From positions 145,900-209,899 of the forward strand of contig JACPAG010000001.1 of the NCBI GenBank assembly GCA_016180945.1: a DNA stretch of 64,000 nt, in the 5' to 3' direction. The notes beneath the pieces were generated by a model. It was not told the origin of the DNA. It did no database searches and was given only the letters and a program-made list of their open reading frames with translations. Of the stretch, positions 21,128-29,934 are shown in pieces (position 1 is the first letter of the stretch; each line of letters opens with the position of its first letter). Position numbers and translations under genes: made by a program. This DNA is from Candidatus Aenigmatarchaeota archaeon. GTDB taxonomy: Archaea; Aenigmatarchaeota; Aenigmatarchaeia; GW2011-AR5.

Positions 21128-22039
21128 TTATTTTGTAGTTACTATAGGTTCTTCTTCTACTATAATCGTGTGTTCATATTGCGAAACAAGTCCGTTCGCA
21201 ACCTCCTTCAGCGGCGCGTAGTCGTAAATGACGCCTTTTTCCCGCAATTCTTTTAATGCAATCCGTATTTTGAACAGCGAATCCGGCAAACCAAAGCTTG
21301 CTGCTTCCTTGTCCATCAGCCATCTTTCCGCAAAAGGCAGTCCGTTGAACCTTTGCACGAAATCTATGATTTTTCGTGCGTCCTGGTTCCTGACGGGTCT
21401 TGATTTTAGAAACATGAATATCAGTATCGGTTCCGTTTCCTTTATTCTTCCCGCGCCCGCCGTGGCAAAAGGCTCTATTGCTATCACCTGGCCTTCCGAT
21501 AGACGTTTCAGCCCGTTAAATCTTACATTCGGAATCTGCGGCTCTGCGTGCAGATGATAATTTTCAAGCCCGTGGCCTGTAAGGTTTGAAACCGGATTGA
21601 AGCCGTAGCCGCGTATGGTTTCCTCTATTTTCGAAGAGATGTCAGAAATAAGCGCGCCCGGCTTTGCAACGGCAACAGCATTTTCCAATGCCGTTTTAGA
21701 CGCTTCTGAAAGTTTCTCATGGGCTTCGCTAAACGATATTGTGTAAGCAGTGTCAGCCACGTACCCGTCTACATGAACACCCAAGTCAACCTTTAGTACG
21801 TCGTTTCTTTTTAGCGTCGTTTCATCCCCTTTGTACGGCGTGTAGTGCGCGGCCAGTTCATTCAGCGAAAGGTTTAACGGAAAAGCCGGATGCCCGCCCT
21901 TTTCTTTTATCATGCCTTCAAGTTTCCCGGCTATCTCAACAAGCTTTATTCCCGGTTTTATGATGTTTCGTCCTTCTTCCATCACTTCAGAAGCGATTTT
22001 ACCCGCCCTGATGTATTTTTCTTTTATCTCGTCGTCCAT
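21128..22039 (-). CDS. map: Methionine aminopeptidase, type II
   Basis: AAHYTPYKGDETTLKRNDVLKVDLGVHVDGYVADTAYT, GHGLENYHLH, EPFATAG. Confidence 0.95.
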   Translation of the reverse strand: MDDEIKEKYIRAGKIASEVMEEGRNIIKPGIKLVEIAGKLEGMIKEKGGHPAFPLNLSLNELAAHYTPYKGDETTLKRNDVLKVDLGVHVDGYVADTAYTISFSEAHEKLSEASKTALENAVAVAKPGALISDISSKIEETIRGYGFNPVSNLTGHGLENYHLHAEPQIPNVRFNGLKRLSEGQVIAIEPFATAGAGRIKETEPILIFMFLKSRPVRNQDARKIIDFVQRFNGLPFAERWLMDKEAASFGLPDSLFKIRIALKELREKGVIYDYAPLKEVANGLVSQYEHTIIVEEEPIVTTK

Positions 22040-22070
22040 ATCCCCTTTGCTCCGGCAAAGTCGATTGCCA
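22040..22070 (-). repeat. TGGC-N-ATCGACT//AGGGGAT element abutting the map start
   Basis: On minus strand TGGCAATCGACTTTGCCGGAGCAAAGGGGAT, then ATGGAC. Confidence 0.8.
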
Positions 22071-22091
22071 TATTATTATAAATTTTCACTT

Positions 22092-22733
22092 TTACCTTAC
22101 TATGCTTTTTAGATCTGGCAAGGAATCTATTAAAAAGTCTGGCTTTGCAGCCGCCAAAACGTCTTTGTTTTGAAACCCGTACGTCGCGGCTATCGTTGTT
22201 ATGCCAGCAGACTTGCCAGCTAAAATATCGTATGCCGTATCGCCTACAATTGCCGCCTTGCTTCTGGAAACGCCCGCCAAATCCAGAATTTTGTCGATTA
22301 CTTCCGGATTCGGCTTTGGTTTTCGGACATCGTCTGCCCCAAGAACAAATTTGAAATATTTTCTTATCGCCATCCCTTTCAGCAGAATTTCCGCTTCGTT
22401 GGAGTATTTTGTTGTCGCCACAGCCAGCTTACTGGATTTTAGGTATTCCAAAACGTCGATAACGCCGTCGTATACCTTTGTCCCTTGCACGCACGTCTTG
22501 CCATATATCTGCCTATACATCCTAGAGCAATTCCTTGCCTCGCCCTTCATACTATTCGGAAGATATCTTTCAAACATCTGGTCAAGCGGCATACCAATCA
22601 TCTTTATGATATTTTTGTCGCTTACAGAAATTCCTGCCGCCTTGATGAGAACTTGGTTGAATGTGTTGGTTATGGCTTCTGTTGAGTCTACAAGTACCCC
22701 GTCCAGGTCAAAAATTACCAGGTCGAATTTCAT
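22092..22733 (-). CDS. HAD-superfamily phosphatase (phosphoglycolate phosphatase-like)
   Basis: VIFDLDGVLVDS, KPKPNPE, IVGDTAYDILAGKSAG. Confidence 0.87.
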   Translation of the reverse strand: MKFDLVIFDLDGVLVDSTEAITNTFNQVLIKAAGISVSDKNIIKMIGMPLDQMFERYLPNSMKGEARNCSRMYRQIYGKTCVQGTKVYDGVIDVLEYLKSSKLAVATTKYSNEAEILLKGMAIRKYFKFVLGADDVRKPKPNPEVIDKILDLAGVSRSKAAIVGDTAYDILAGKSAGITTIAATYGFQNKDVLAAAKPDFLIDSLPDLKSIVR

Positions 22734-22817
22734 GATAGCACCCGTAGCCTAAGCGGTTAATTAATAGCGTCTTCAAAGCGTTTAAATCCTTTCTGGCGAA
22801 AGTAAAAGAGGGTTTGA

Positions 22818-23522
22818 GTGTTCGAAAAAAGCCACGGAATAATCGTCTCGTGCGATGTAAAATCCGTCGATGAGTTAAAAAACCTTGTTATTTCTACGGC
22901 AGGCATAGACGGTATCGTTGGTTACAAGTTAGGATTTATGCTCGGCTTGCGATACGGCCTTCCGGACATCGTGTCGCTGGTTAAAGACGAGTCGGACCTG
23001 CCCGTCATTTACGATTATCAGAAAGCCGGGACTGATATACCGGAAATGGCCGATAACTTCGCATCAATCATGAAGGACGTTCAGGTGGATTCTGCCATCA
23101 TATTTCCGCAGGCCGGCCCCGCGACCCACGAGGCTTTTGTAAACGCCCTGAAAAAAGCCGGCGTAATCCCTATGGTCGGCGGGGAAATGACGCATCCGCA
23201 ATATCTGGAAAAAGACGGCGGTTACATAAGAAACGATGCGCCGGAAGATATCTATAAACTTGCTGCAAGTCTCGGCGTGGAGTATTTCATAGTTCCCGGA
23301 AACAAACCGGACTCTGTCAAAAAATATGCAGAATTATTGGCCGAAGCCAGCCCGAAATTCTGCATGCCGGGCATCGGCCGCCAGGGAGGCGACATCGAAA
23401 CAGCCTTCAATGCGTGCGGCGAATTTGATGCTTACGCAATAATAGGCGCAGCCATATACAAGTCTTCCGACGTAAAGCAGGCTGCAAAAAAATTCTGCGA
23501 AACAGCATTGAGGTTTGCCTGA
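22818..23522 (+). CDS. pyrF: Orotidine 5'-phosphate decarboxylase
   Basis: VSCDVKSVDE..YKLGFML, IYDYQKAGTDIP, MPGIGRQGGD. Confidence 0.9.
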   Translation: MFEKSHGIIVSCDVKSVDELKNLVISTAGIDGIVGYKLGFMLGLRYGLPDIVSLVKDESDLPVIYDYQKAGTDIPEMADNFASIMKDVQVDSAIIFPQAGPATHEAFVNALKKAGVIPMVGGEMTHPQYLEKDGGYIRNDAPEDIYKLAASLGVEYFIVPGNKPDSVKKYAELLAEASPKFCMPGIGRQGGDIETAFNACGEFDAYAIIGAAIYKSSDVKQAAKKFCETALRFA

Positions 23523-24235
23523 TGGAGAAACTAAAAAAAGAATTTCTTGATATGCTGGTCAAAAAAGGCGCGCTGAGGATAGCGTCCGGAACAGATGACT
23601 TTTTTGTTTTCAAGAGCGGCCGCAGGTCCCCGAACTTCATTAATATCGGCGCGCTGACGGACGGAGAATCGTTGTCGGCCCTGAAAAAAGCGTATGCAAC
23701 TCTTATCTATAATTTGCTGAAAGAAAAGAAAATCCAGGATTTTGATTTTATATTCGGTCCTGCATACAAGGGAATAAACATGGCATGCCTCGCCTGCGAA
23801 GGGCTTTACGAGATAGGAATAAACAAAAGATACATGTACGACAGAAAAGAGGAGAAGAACTATGCAGACAAGCAGATGGACCAGCTCATTGTAGGATCCG
23901 GGTATTTTAAACAGGGCCAGAAAATCTTGCTGATAGACGACGTAATAACAACCGGCGGAACAAAGCTTGATGCATTGGACAAGCTAAAAGTTTTGGGTGA
24001 CCACAAAGTTATTGGACTTGTCCTCGCCTTGGACAGGCAGGAAAAAATGGGTGACGTAGTTAACGTTGAGGGCAAAAGCGCAGTTGAAAATATTGAAGCC
24101 CTTGGTATACCATGCTTTTCGATACTCGATATGCAGGATATCTTCTCCCTTGTAAAAGATTCTATTCCGGGAGACATAAAAAAATACTGGATAGAATATT
24201 ACGACAAGTATGGCGTTGTAAAATTGCATGATTAA
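23522..24235 (+). CDS. pyrE: Orotate phosphoribosyltransferase
   Basis: SGRRSPNF, GPAYKGI, LLIDDVITTGGT. Confidence 0.95.
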   Translation: MEKLKKEFLDMLVKKGALRIASGTDDFFVFKSGRRSPNFINIGALTDGESLSALKKAYATLIYNLLKEKKIQDFDFIFGPAYKGINMACLACEGLYEIGINKRYMYDRKEEKNYADKQMDQLIVGSGYFKQGQKILLIDDVITTGGTKLDALDKLKVLGDHKVIGLVLALDRQEKMGDVVNVEGKSAVENIEALGIPCFSILDMQDIFSLVKDSIPGDIKKYWIEYYDKYGVVKLHD

Positions 24236-24260
24236 CCGGCGATTAAACGGTCGTGATTGA

Positions 24261-25178
24261 ATGGTCAGCATAGAAACAAGCATATGCGGCGTACGGCTTG
24301 TTAACCCTACTGTTCTTGCTTCAGGCATAGTCGGCGTGTCCGGAGCCGCTTTGGTTTTCGCCGCAAAGAACGGAGCCGGCGCAGTCGTATCAAAGTCCAT
24401 CGGCCCGCGCGAGCGCGAAGGACATAACAATCCGGTGCTCGTCGAGTTCGAGGGCGGCTTTCTTAACGCCGTCGGCCTGCCGAATTCCGGCGTTGAAAAT
24501 ACGATAGATGAAATCAAGTTCGCTATTAAGCATTCGGCTTCTCCGGTTATTGCCAGCATTTTCGGCGGCACGAAAGAAGAATTCGGTCTCGTCGCAGAGC
24601 GTATATCAGAGGCGAAACCTCCGCTAATAGAAGTCAATTTATCGTGCCCTAACACAGCCAGCGATTTTGGAATGCCGTTTGCTTTGTCCTCAAAAGACGC
24701 CGCGGAAGTTATCAGTATAGTCAAAGACAATACAAAAATCCCTGTTATAGCAAAGCTGGCTCCGAACGTTCCCAGCATAAAAGAAATTGCAAAAGCTGTT
24801 GCGGACGCAGGGGCTGACGCTATATCAGCTATAAACACCATGCCAGGCATGGTCATTGACATCAAAACATCCAAACCGGTTTTGCATAATAAAGAAGGCG
24901 GCGTCAGCGGTCCGGCGCTCAAACCCATAGCCATGAAATGCGTTTATGATATTTACGAATCAGTCGACATACCCATAATCGGCATCGGCGGCGTAACTTA
25001 TGGCAAAGACGCTGTCGAGCTGGCGATGGCCGGCGCATGTGCGGTGCAGATAGGCACAGGAATTTATTATCGCGGCATAGAGATTTTCAAAAAGGTATCC
25101 GAAGAAATAAAAGAATTTTTACAGGAGCATGGTTATGATAAACTGGAAGACATAATTGGGATAGCGCACGACGAGTAA
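24261..25178 (+). CDS. pyrD: Dihydroorotate dehydrogenase B, catalytic subunit
   Basis: LVNPTVLASGIVG, EVNLSCPNT, GIGGVTYGKDAVELAMAGACAVQIGT. Confidence 0.94.
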   Translation: MVSIETSICGVRLVNPTVLASGIVGVSGAALVFAAKNGAGAVVSKSIGPREREGHNNPVLVEFEGGFLNAVGLPNSGVENTIDEIKFAIKHSASPVIASIFGGTKEEFGLVAERISEAKPPLIEVNLSCPNTASDFGMPFALSSKDAAEVISIVKDNTKIPVIAKLAPNVPSIKEIAKAVADAGADAISAINTMPGMVIDIKTSKPVLHNKEGGVSGPALKPIAMKCVYDIYESVDIPIIGIGGVTYGKDAVELAMAGACAVQIGTGIYYRGIEIFKKVSEEIKEFLQEHGYDKLEDIIGIAHDE

Positions 25179-25224
25179 ATGTAATATGGGATACGGCTAC
25201 GCTACGTAGTAGCGGAGGGGTATT

Positions 25225-26031
25225 ATGGAAGCACCAGAAATAGTCAAGATAACAAAAATTATTGATGAAGCCGAAGGCATAAAGAGCATTTTCCTTGAGA
25301 AAAAAATAGACGCGTCGCCAGGCCAGTTCGTGATGGTCTGGATACCGCGCATGGACGAGAAACCCTTTGCCATCGCTTATATGGAAAAAGACGGTTTTGG
25401 AATAACAGTCGCAGCCGTCGGCCCGTTCTCGAACAAATTCTGCAGCATGAAGCCCGGCGACAAAGTCGGTTTTAGAGGACCATATGGCACAGGCTACAAT
25501 CTTGGCAATGCTAAAAAAGTAGTCATGGTTGGAGGCGGTTACGGCTCGGCCTCTCTTGCTCTTTTGGGCGAGGTTGCAATGAAAAGAGGCGTTGAAGTTG
25601 TCTTTATCACAGGCGCGCGAACAAAGAGCAGGCTGATATATGAAGACAGAATCAAAAAACTGAATGCAAAAAATATCATCGCAACGGACGACGGAAGCTA
25701 CGGCATAAAAGGCCGTGTAACCGACGCCTTGGAAGATATTCTCAAAAAAGAAAAAATAGACAAGGTGTTTGCCTGCGGCCCTGAATTGATGCTGAAAAAG
25801 GTTGCCGATATCTGTATAGAGAAAAACGTAGATTGTGAAGTAAGTATAGAAAGGTATTACAAATGCGGCTTTGGATTATGCGGCCATTGCTGCGTTGACC
25901 CTCTGGGCATAAGAGTTTGCGTTGAAGGACCGGTAATAGATGCAAAGTTGGCGCAGCAGATTACGGAATTTGGCAATTACCACCGCCTGAAATCCGGCAG
26001 AAAGGAAAAGCTTGGTGTAGTGAATGAATGA
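25225..26031 (+). CDS. pyrK: Dihydroorotate dehydrogenase electron transfer subunit
   Basis: FAD/NAD module; C-terminal CGFGLCGHCCVDPLGIRVCVEGPV 2Fe-2S site. Confidence 0.93.
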   Translation: MEAPEIVKITKIIDEAEGIKSIFLEKKIDASPGQFVMVWIPRMDEKPFAIAYMEKDGFGITVAAVGPFSNKFCSMKPGDKVGFRGPYGTGYNLGNAKKVVMVGGGYGSASLALLGEVAMKRGVEVVFITGARTKSRLIYEDRIKKLNAKNIIATDDGSYGIKGRVTDALEDILKKEKIDKVFACGPELMLKKVADICIEKNVDCEVSIERYYKCGFGLCGHCCVDPLGIRVCVEGPVIDAKLAQQITEFGNYHRLKSGRKEKLGVVNE

Positions 26032-27247
26032 ACTTTCTATTTCCGGAAGAATAGTCGACCCGTTGGACGGGGTTTATGATGCAACTGTATTGATAAGAAG
26101 AGGCAAAATAGCAACAATAAGCGACAAAGGGTTGGAAGGCAAAAACGTTATTCAACTTACATCTTCCCAGTTGCTTTTTCCGGGCTTCATCGACGCCCAC
26201 GTCCATATGCGCGAGCCCGGATGGGAATACAAGGAAGATTTTCTAAGTGGCAGCAAAGCTGCTTTGCATGGCGGCGTGACAACGGTAGCCGATATGCCTA
26301 ACCTGCCGGAGCCGATAACCACCAGAGACCGCTTAGTCAGAAAAATGAAGGTGGCTGGAAAATCTCTAGTCGATGTTCTGCATTTAGGCGGAGTCGGTCA
26401 TGATTTATTTAACATAAAAAATCTTGCGGCTCTTGTCCCTGCATTCAAAATATATACAGCAAAGAGCACGGGAGAACTGTTTCTTGATGGCTGGGGAAGA
26501 ATAGAAGAAGCAGTAAAAATTATTTCTAAGCTGGAGAAGCCGGTAACGTTCCATTGCGAAGAACAGTCGATAATAGACAAAGACCCGTCAAGGCCAAGGG
26601 AAGCGGAGATCATAGCAGTCGAAAAAGTGCTTGAGATATGCAAGAAGTATGGAACAAAGGTAAACATCGCCCACATATCAGTCAAAGAAGCTCTCGAAAT
26701 AGTTAACGAAAACATCGATCAGATGCAGCTTACCTGTGAGGTTGCCCCCCATCACGTATTCTTCAACAGGAAAGACGTCAAGGATTCGTTGATGAAAGTG
26801 AATCCGCCTCTGCGCGAAAAGAAAGATTCAGAGGCATTGCTCAAAGAATTGAACAAAGGAAAATGTATGATTGCTACAGACCATGCCCCGCACACGCTGG
26901 AAGAAAAAAACTCTGCCAACCCGCCTTCCGGCATGCCAGGCTTGGATACGTACGGAAATTTTGTTTTGTGGCTGCTGGTTAAACAAAAAATAAAACCGCA
27001 GACAATTTCTAAAGTCACGTCATTGAACGCAGCCAACTACCTCGGGATTAAAAACAAAGCCCGCATAAAAGAAAATTTCGCCGCCGACCTCGTCATACTC
27101 GACAAAAAGGGCAAAACAAAGATAGAAAACAAGAATCTATATACAAAGTGCGGCTGGTCGGCCTTTGACGGAATGACGTTTCCCGGGAAAGTTGTATGCA
27201 CGATAAGGAATGGAGTGATAACAGCAAAAGACGGCATCGTATTGTAA
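26024..27247 (+). CDS. pyrC: Dihydroorotase
   Basis: FIDAHVHMREPGWEYKEDF, ATDHAPHTLEEK. Confidence 0.95.
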   Translation: MNELSISGRIVDPLDGVYDATVLIRRGKIATISDKGLEGKNVIQLTSSQLLFPGFIDAHVHMREPGWEYKEDFLSGSKAALHGGVTTVADMPNLPEPITTRDRLVRKMKVAGKSLVDVLHLGGVGHDLFNIKNLAALVPAFKIYTAKSTGELFLDGWGRIEEAVKIISKLEKPVTFHCEEQSIIDKDPSRPREAEIIAVEKVLEICKKYGTKVNIAHISVKEALEIVNENIDQMQLTCEVAPHHVFFNRKDVKDSLMKVNPPLREKKDSEALLKELNKGKCMIATDHAPHTLEEKNSANPPSGMPGLDTYGNFVLWLLVKQKIKPQTISKVTSLNAANYLGIKNKARIKENFAADLVILDKKGKTKIENKNLYTKCGWSAFDGMTFPGKVVCTIRNGVITAKDGIVL

Positions 27248-27276
27248 CTTTAATAATTGAATACGTAACTATTTTT

Positions 27277-28998
27277 ATGAAGAACCCTGAAGTCGCCCGC
27301 ATTCTTTACAACATAGCGATATACATGGAGATGCAGGGCGAGATGGTTTTTAAAGTAAGAGCTTATGAGAAGGCGGCGCAATCTGTCGAGGCGCTGGGCG
27401 AGGATGTGAATGAAATTTATGGAAAAGGCGGCATGAAGGCGCTTGAGGAAATACCTGGCGTAGGGAAAAGCATAGCTGAAAAGATAGAAGAATTGTTGAA
27501 AACAGGAAAATTAAAATATTACGAAGCGCTGAAAAAGAAGATACCGGTGGACGTAGAAGGACTGAGAAGAATAGAAGGCATAGGACCAAAGACCATACTC
27601 GCGCTGTACAAGAAGCTGAAGATTAAGAACATAGAAGATTTGGAAAAAGCGGCCAAATCGGGAAAAATACGAACGTTGGAAGGCTTCGGTCAAAAGAGCG
27701 AAGAAAATATTTTGAAGGGCATAGAATTCATGAAGCGCAGCTCCGGCAGGTACGTGCTTGGCCATATACTGCCGCTTGGAAAAGAAATAGAAAAAAGACT
27801 GGCTTCTTTGGAATACGTGAAGACAGCAATAGTCGCCGGCTCTTTCAGGCGCAGAAAAGAAACTATAGGCGACATCGATATTCTTGTTGTTTCTGGCGAA
27901 CCCAAAAAGGTAATGGACTATTTTGTGAAAATGCCTGAAGTGATAAACGTCTACGGCAAAGGCGAAACAAAGTCTACCGTCAAATTGGAAAACGGGATTG
28001 ACGTTGACGTCCGCGTTGTCGAAGAAAAAAGCTACGGGGCTGCGCTGAATTATTTCACCGGCAGCAAGGACCATAACATCTCTCTTAGGAGAATAGCCGT
28101 GGAAAAAGGGCTCAAGCTGAGCGAATACGGATTATTTAAGAAACAGAAATTCGTTGGAGGCAGGACGGAGGAAGAGGTCTACAAAATCCTCGGCCTTCGT
28201 TACATAGAGCCCGAGATTAGAGAAAATACGGGAGAGATAGAAGCTTCAAAGAAGGGTGCCCTGCCAAAACTGATAGGTTACTCCGACCTGAAAGGAGATT
28301 TGCAAACCCAGACAAGCTGGACAGACGGTTCGGACACGATAGAAGAAATGGCGCTTGCCGCGAAGAAAACGGGGCTGGAGTATATAGCCATAACTGACCA
28401 TACAAAAGCCCTGGCCATGACAGGCGGTTTGGATGAGAGCAAGATTGCAAAACAGGGAAAGGAAATAGATAAAGTAAACGAGAAACTTGAGGGAATAAAA
28501 ATTCTCAAAGGAGCAGAAGTGAATATCATGAAAGACGGCCACTTAGACATCTCTGATAAAGCCCTTTCACAATTAGATATAGTCGGTGCAGCAGTCCATA
28601 GCAACTTTAATCTTTCACGTGAAGACCAGACAAAAAGAATAATAAGCGCAATAAGCAACGAGCACGTTGATATTTTATTCCATCCGACAGGCCGCATCAT
28701 ACAAAAGCGTGAACCCTACGATGCCGATATCCAGAAGATAATAGACGCCGCGAAAGATACGGGCACGGTTTTGGAAATAGACGCGTATCCTGACAGGCTG
28801 GACTTGAAAGACGAACATGTGAAGCTTGCCGTCAGTTCAGGCGCAAAGCTCTGCATAGACAGCGACGCGCACAATAAAAATCATTTCCGCTTTCTTGAGT
28901 TTGGCATCGCCCAGGCCCGCCGCGGCTGGGCTGAAAAGAAAGACGTCATAAACGCTTTGCCATTGGGCAAGATGCTGAAGATGATTAAAGGGGAATAA
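27277..28998 (+). CDS. polX: Family X DNA polymerase with PHP domain
   Basis: HhH motifs, AGSFRRRKETIGDIDILV, C-terminal PHP (DLQTQTSWTDGSDTI, ITDHTKA). Confidence 0.94.
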   Translation: MKNPEVARILYNIAIYMEMQGEMVFKVRAYEKAAQSVEALGEDVNEIYGKGGMKALEEIPGVGKSIAEKIEELLKTGKLKYYEALKKKIPVDVEGLRRIEGIGPKTILALYKKLKIKNIEDLEKAAKSGKIRTLEGFGQKSEENILKGIEFMKRSSGRYVLGHILPLGKEIEKRLASLEYVKTAIVAGSFRRRKETIGDIDILVVSGEPKKVMDYFVKMPEVINVYGKGETKSTVKLENGIDVDVRVVEEKSYGAALNYFTGSKDHNISLRRIAVEKGLKLSEYGLFKKQKFVGGRTEEEVYKILGLRYIEPEIRENTGEIEASKKGALPKLIGYSDLKGDLQTQTSWTDGSDTIEEMALAAKKTGLEYIAITDHTKALAMTGGLDESKIAKQGKEIDKVNEKLEGIKILKGAEVNIMKDGHLDISDKALSQLDIVGAAVHSNFNLSREDQTKRIISAISNEHVDILFHPTGRIIQKREPYDADIQKIIDAAKDTGTVLEIDAYPDRLDLKDEHVKLAVSSGAKLCIDSDAHNKNHFRFLEFGIAQARRGWAEKKDVINALPLGKMLKMIKGE

Positions 28999-29157
28999 GG
29001 CTGGTTAACGTATGCGATTAACAGAAGTTCGCCACAGGCAAATTTGGAGAAATTCCTGCAAGGGATTTCTCGGATAATCGCTGTTAAGTGAGCCGAGTGA
29101 TAGCGAGAGTGCAAGGTGTCTACCGAACGAAGTGGGGGAGAGTCGCTTAGGGCGGCG

Positions 29158-29784
29158 TTAAAATAATAAAGTAAACATTCCAAATAATATGAAGAGAATA
29201 GCAGTGACAATTTTTATTGTTTGTCTTGGAATCTTCTCTGCGACTTTGCTGCCAACAAAAACATTTAATCCTATTACTATTGCGAGTGCTGAAACAAATC
29301 CAATAAAAATAGGTATAGGCACTAAGTACTTGGCAGCTAATAAACCAGAAGCTATTTGTGTTTTATCACCAAATTCGCTAAGTAAAACTGTTAGAAATGA
29401 CGTTATTAAAGGGGTTTTGCTCAAAATTTTTTTGTCTGCCTTCTTGGATTTCTTAAAATAGAGTTTAACAAAGGCCCAGATTCCTAAAAGCACGAATAGA
29501 ACGCCTACCCCGTTTTTGATTAGGCTTGATGATAACGAAAAACCGGAAAAAGCTCCTAATGCAATAGCAATTCCATCCATAACTGCATGAGCCAATAATG
29601 CTCCAGAAAATACTCTGAAAGGAGATTTATATTTTATTGCTAATCCGAGAATGACCAATTGTGTTTTATCAGCTATTTCAGAAGATTTATATTTTATTGC
29701 TAATCCGAGAATGACCAATTGTGTTTTATCAGCTATTTCAGAAATTAAGGCTAGTATAAAAGCGGCAACAAATGGTTCAATCAT
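29158..29784 (-). CDS. TMEM165/Gdt1 (UPF0016) family transporter with internal 57-nt duplication
   Basis: SEIADKTQLV (duplicated) and SEFGDKTQIAS motifs. Confidence 0.85.
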   Translation of the reverse strand: MIEPFVAAFILALISEIADKTQLVILGLAIKYKSSEIADKTQLVILGLAIKYKSPFRVFSGALLAHAVMDGIAIALGAFSGFSLSSSLIKNGVGVLFVLLGIWAFVKLYFKKSKKADKKILSKTPLITSFLTVLLSEFGDKTQIASGLLAAKYLVPIPIFIGFVSALAIVIGLNVFVGSKVAEKIPRQTIKIVTAILFILFGMFTLLF

Positions 29785-29934
29785 AGTAATCTGTATTAAG
29801 AATGAGTTTATATAAAAATTTATTGAAAAGCCCGCCCGTAGCAATTTCACTTAACTACAGATTATGCGCTATGTTTGACCTGAAAACATGCCTTTCTGGT
29901 ATGTTATGCGAACCCGTCAATTAAATGTTTGCCC

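Noticed and set aside
25195-25227. CGGCTACGCTACGTAGTAGCGGAGGGGTATTATGG before pyrK as a member of the bipartite family
   Set aside because: Has a hairpin and AGGGG near the ATG but lacks the ATCGACT half; too diverged to count
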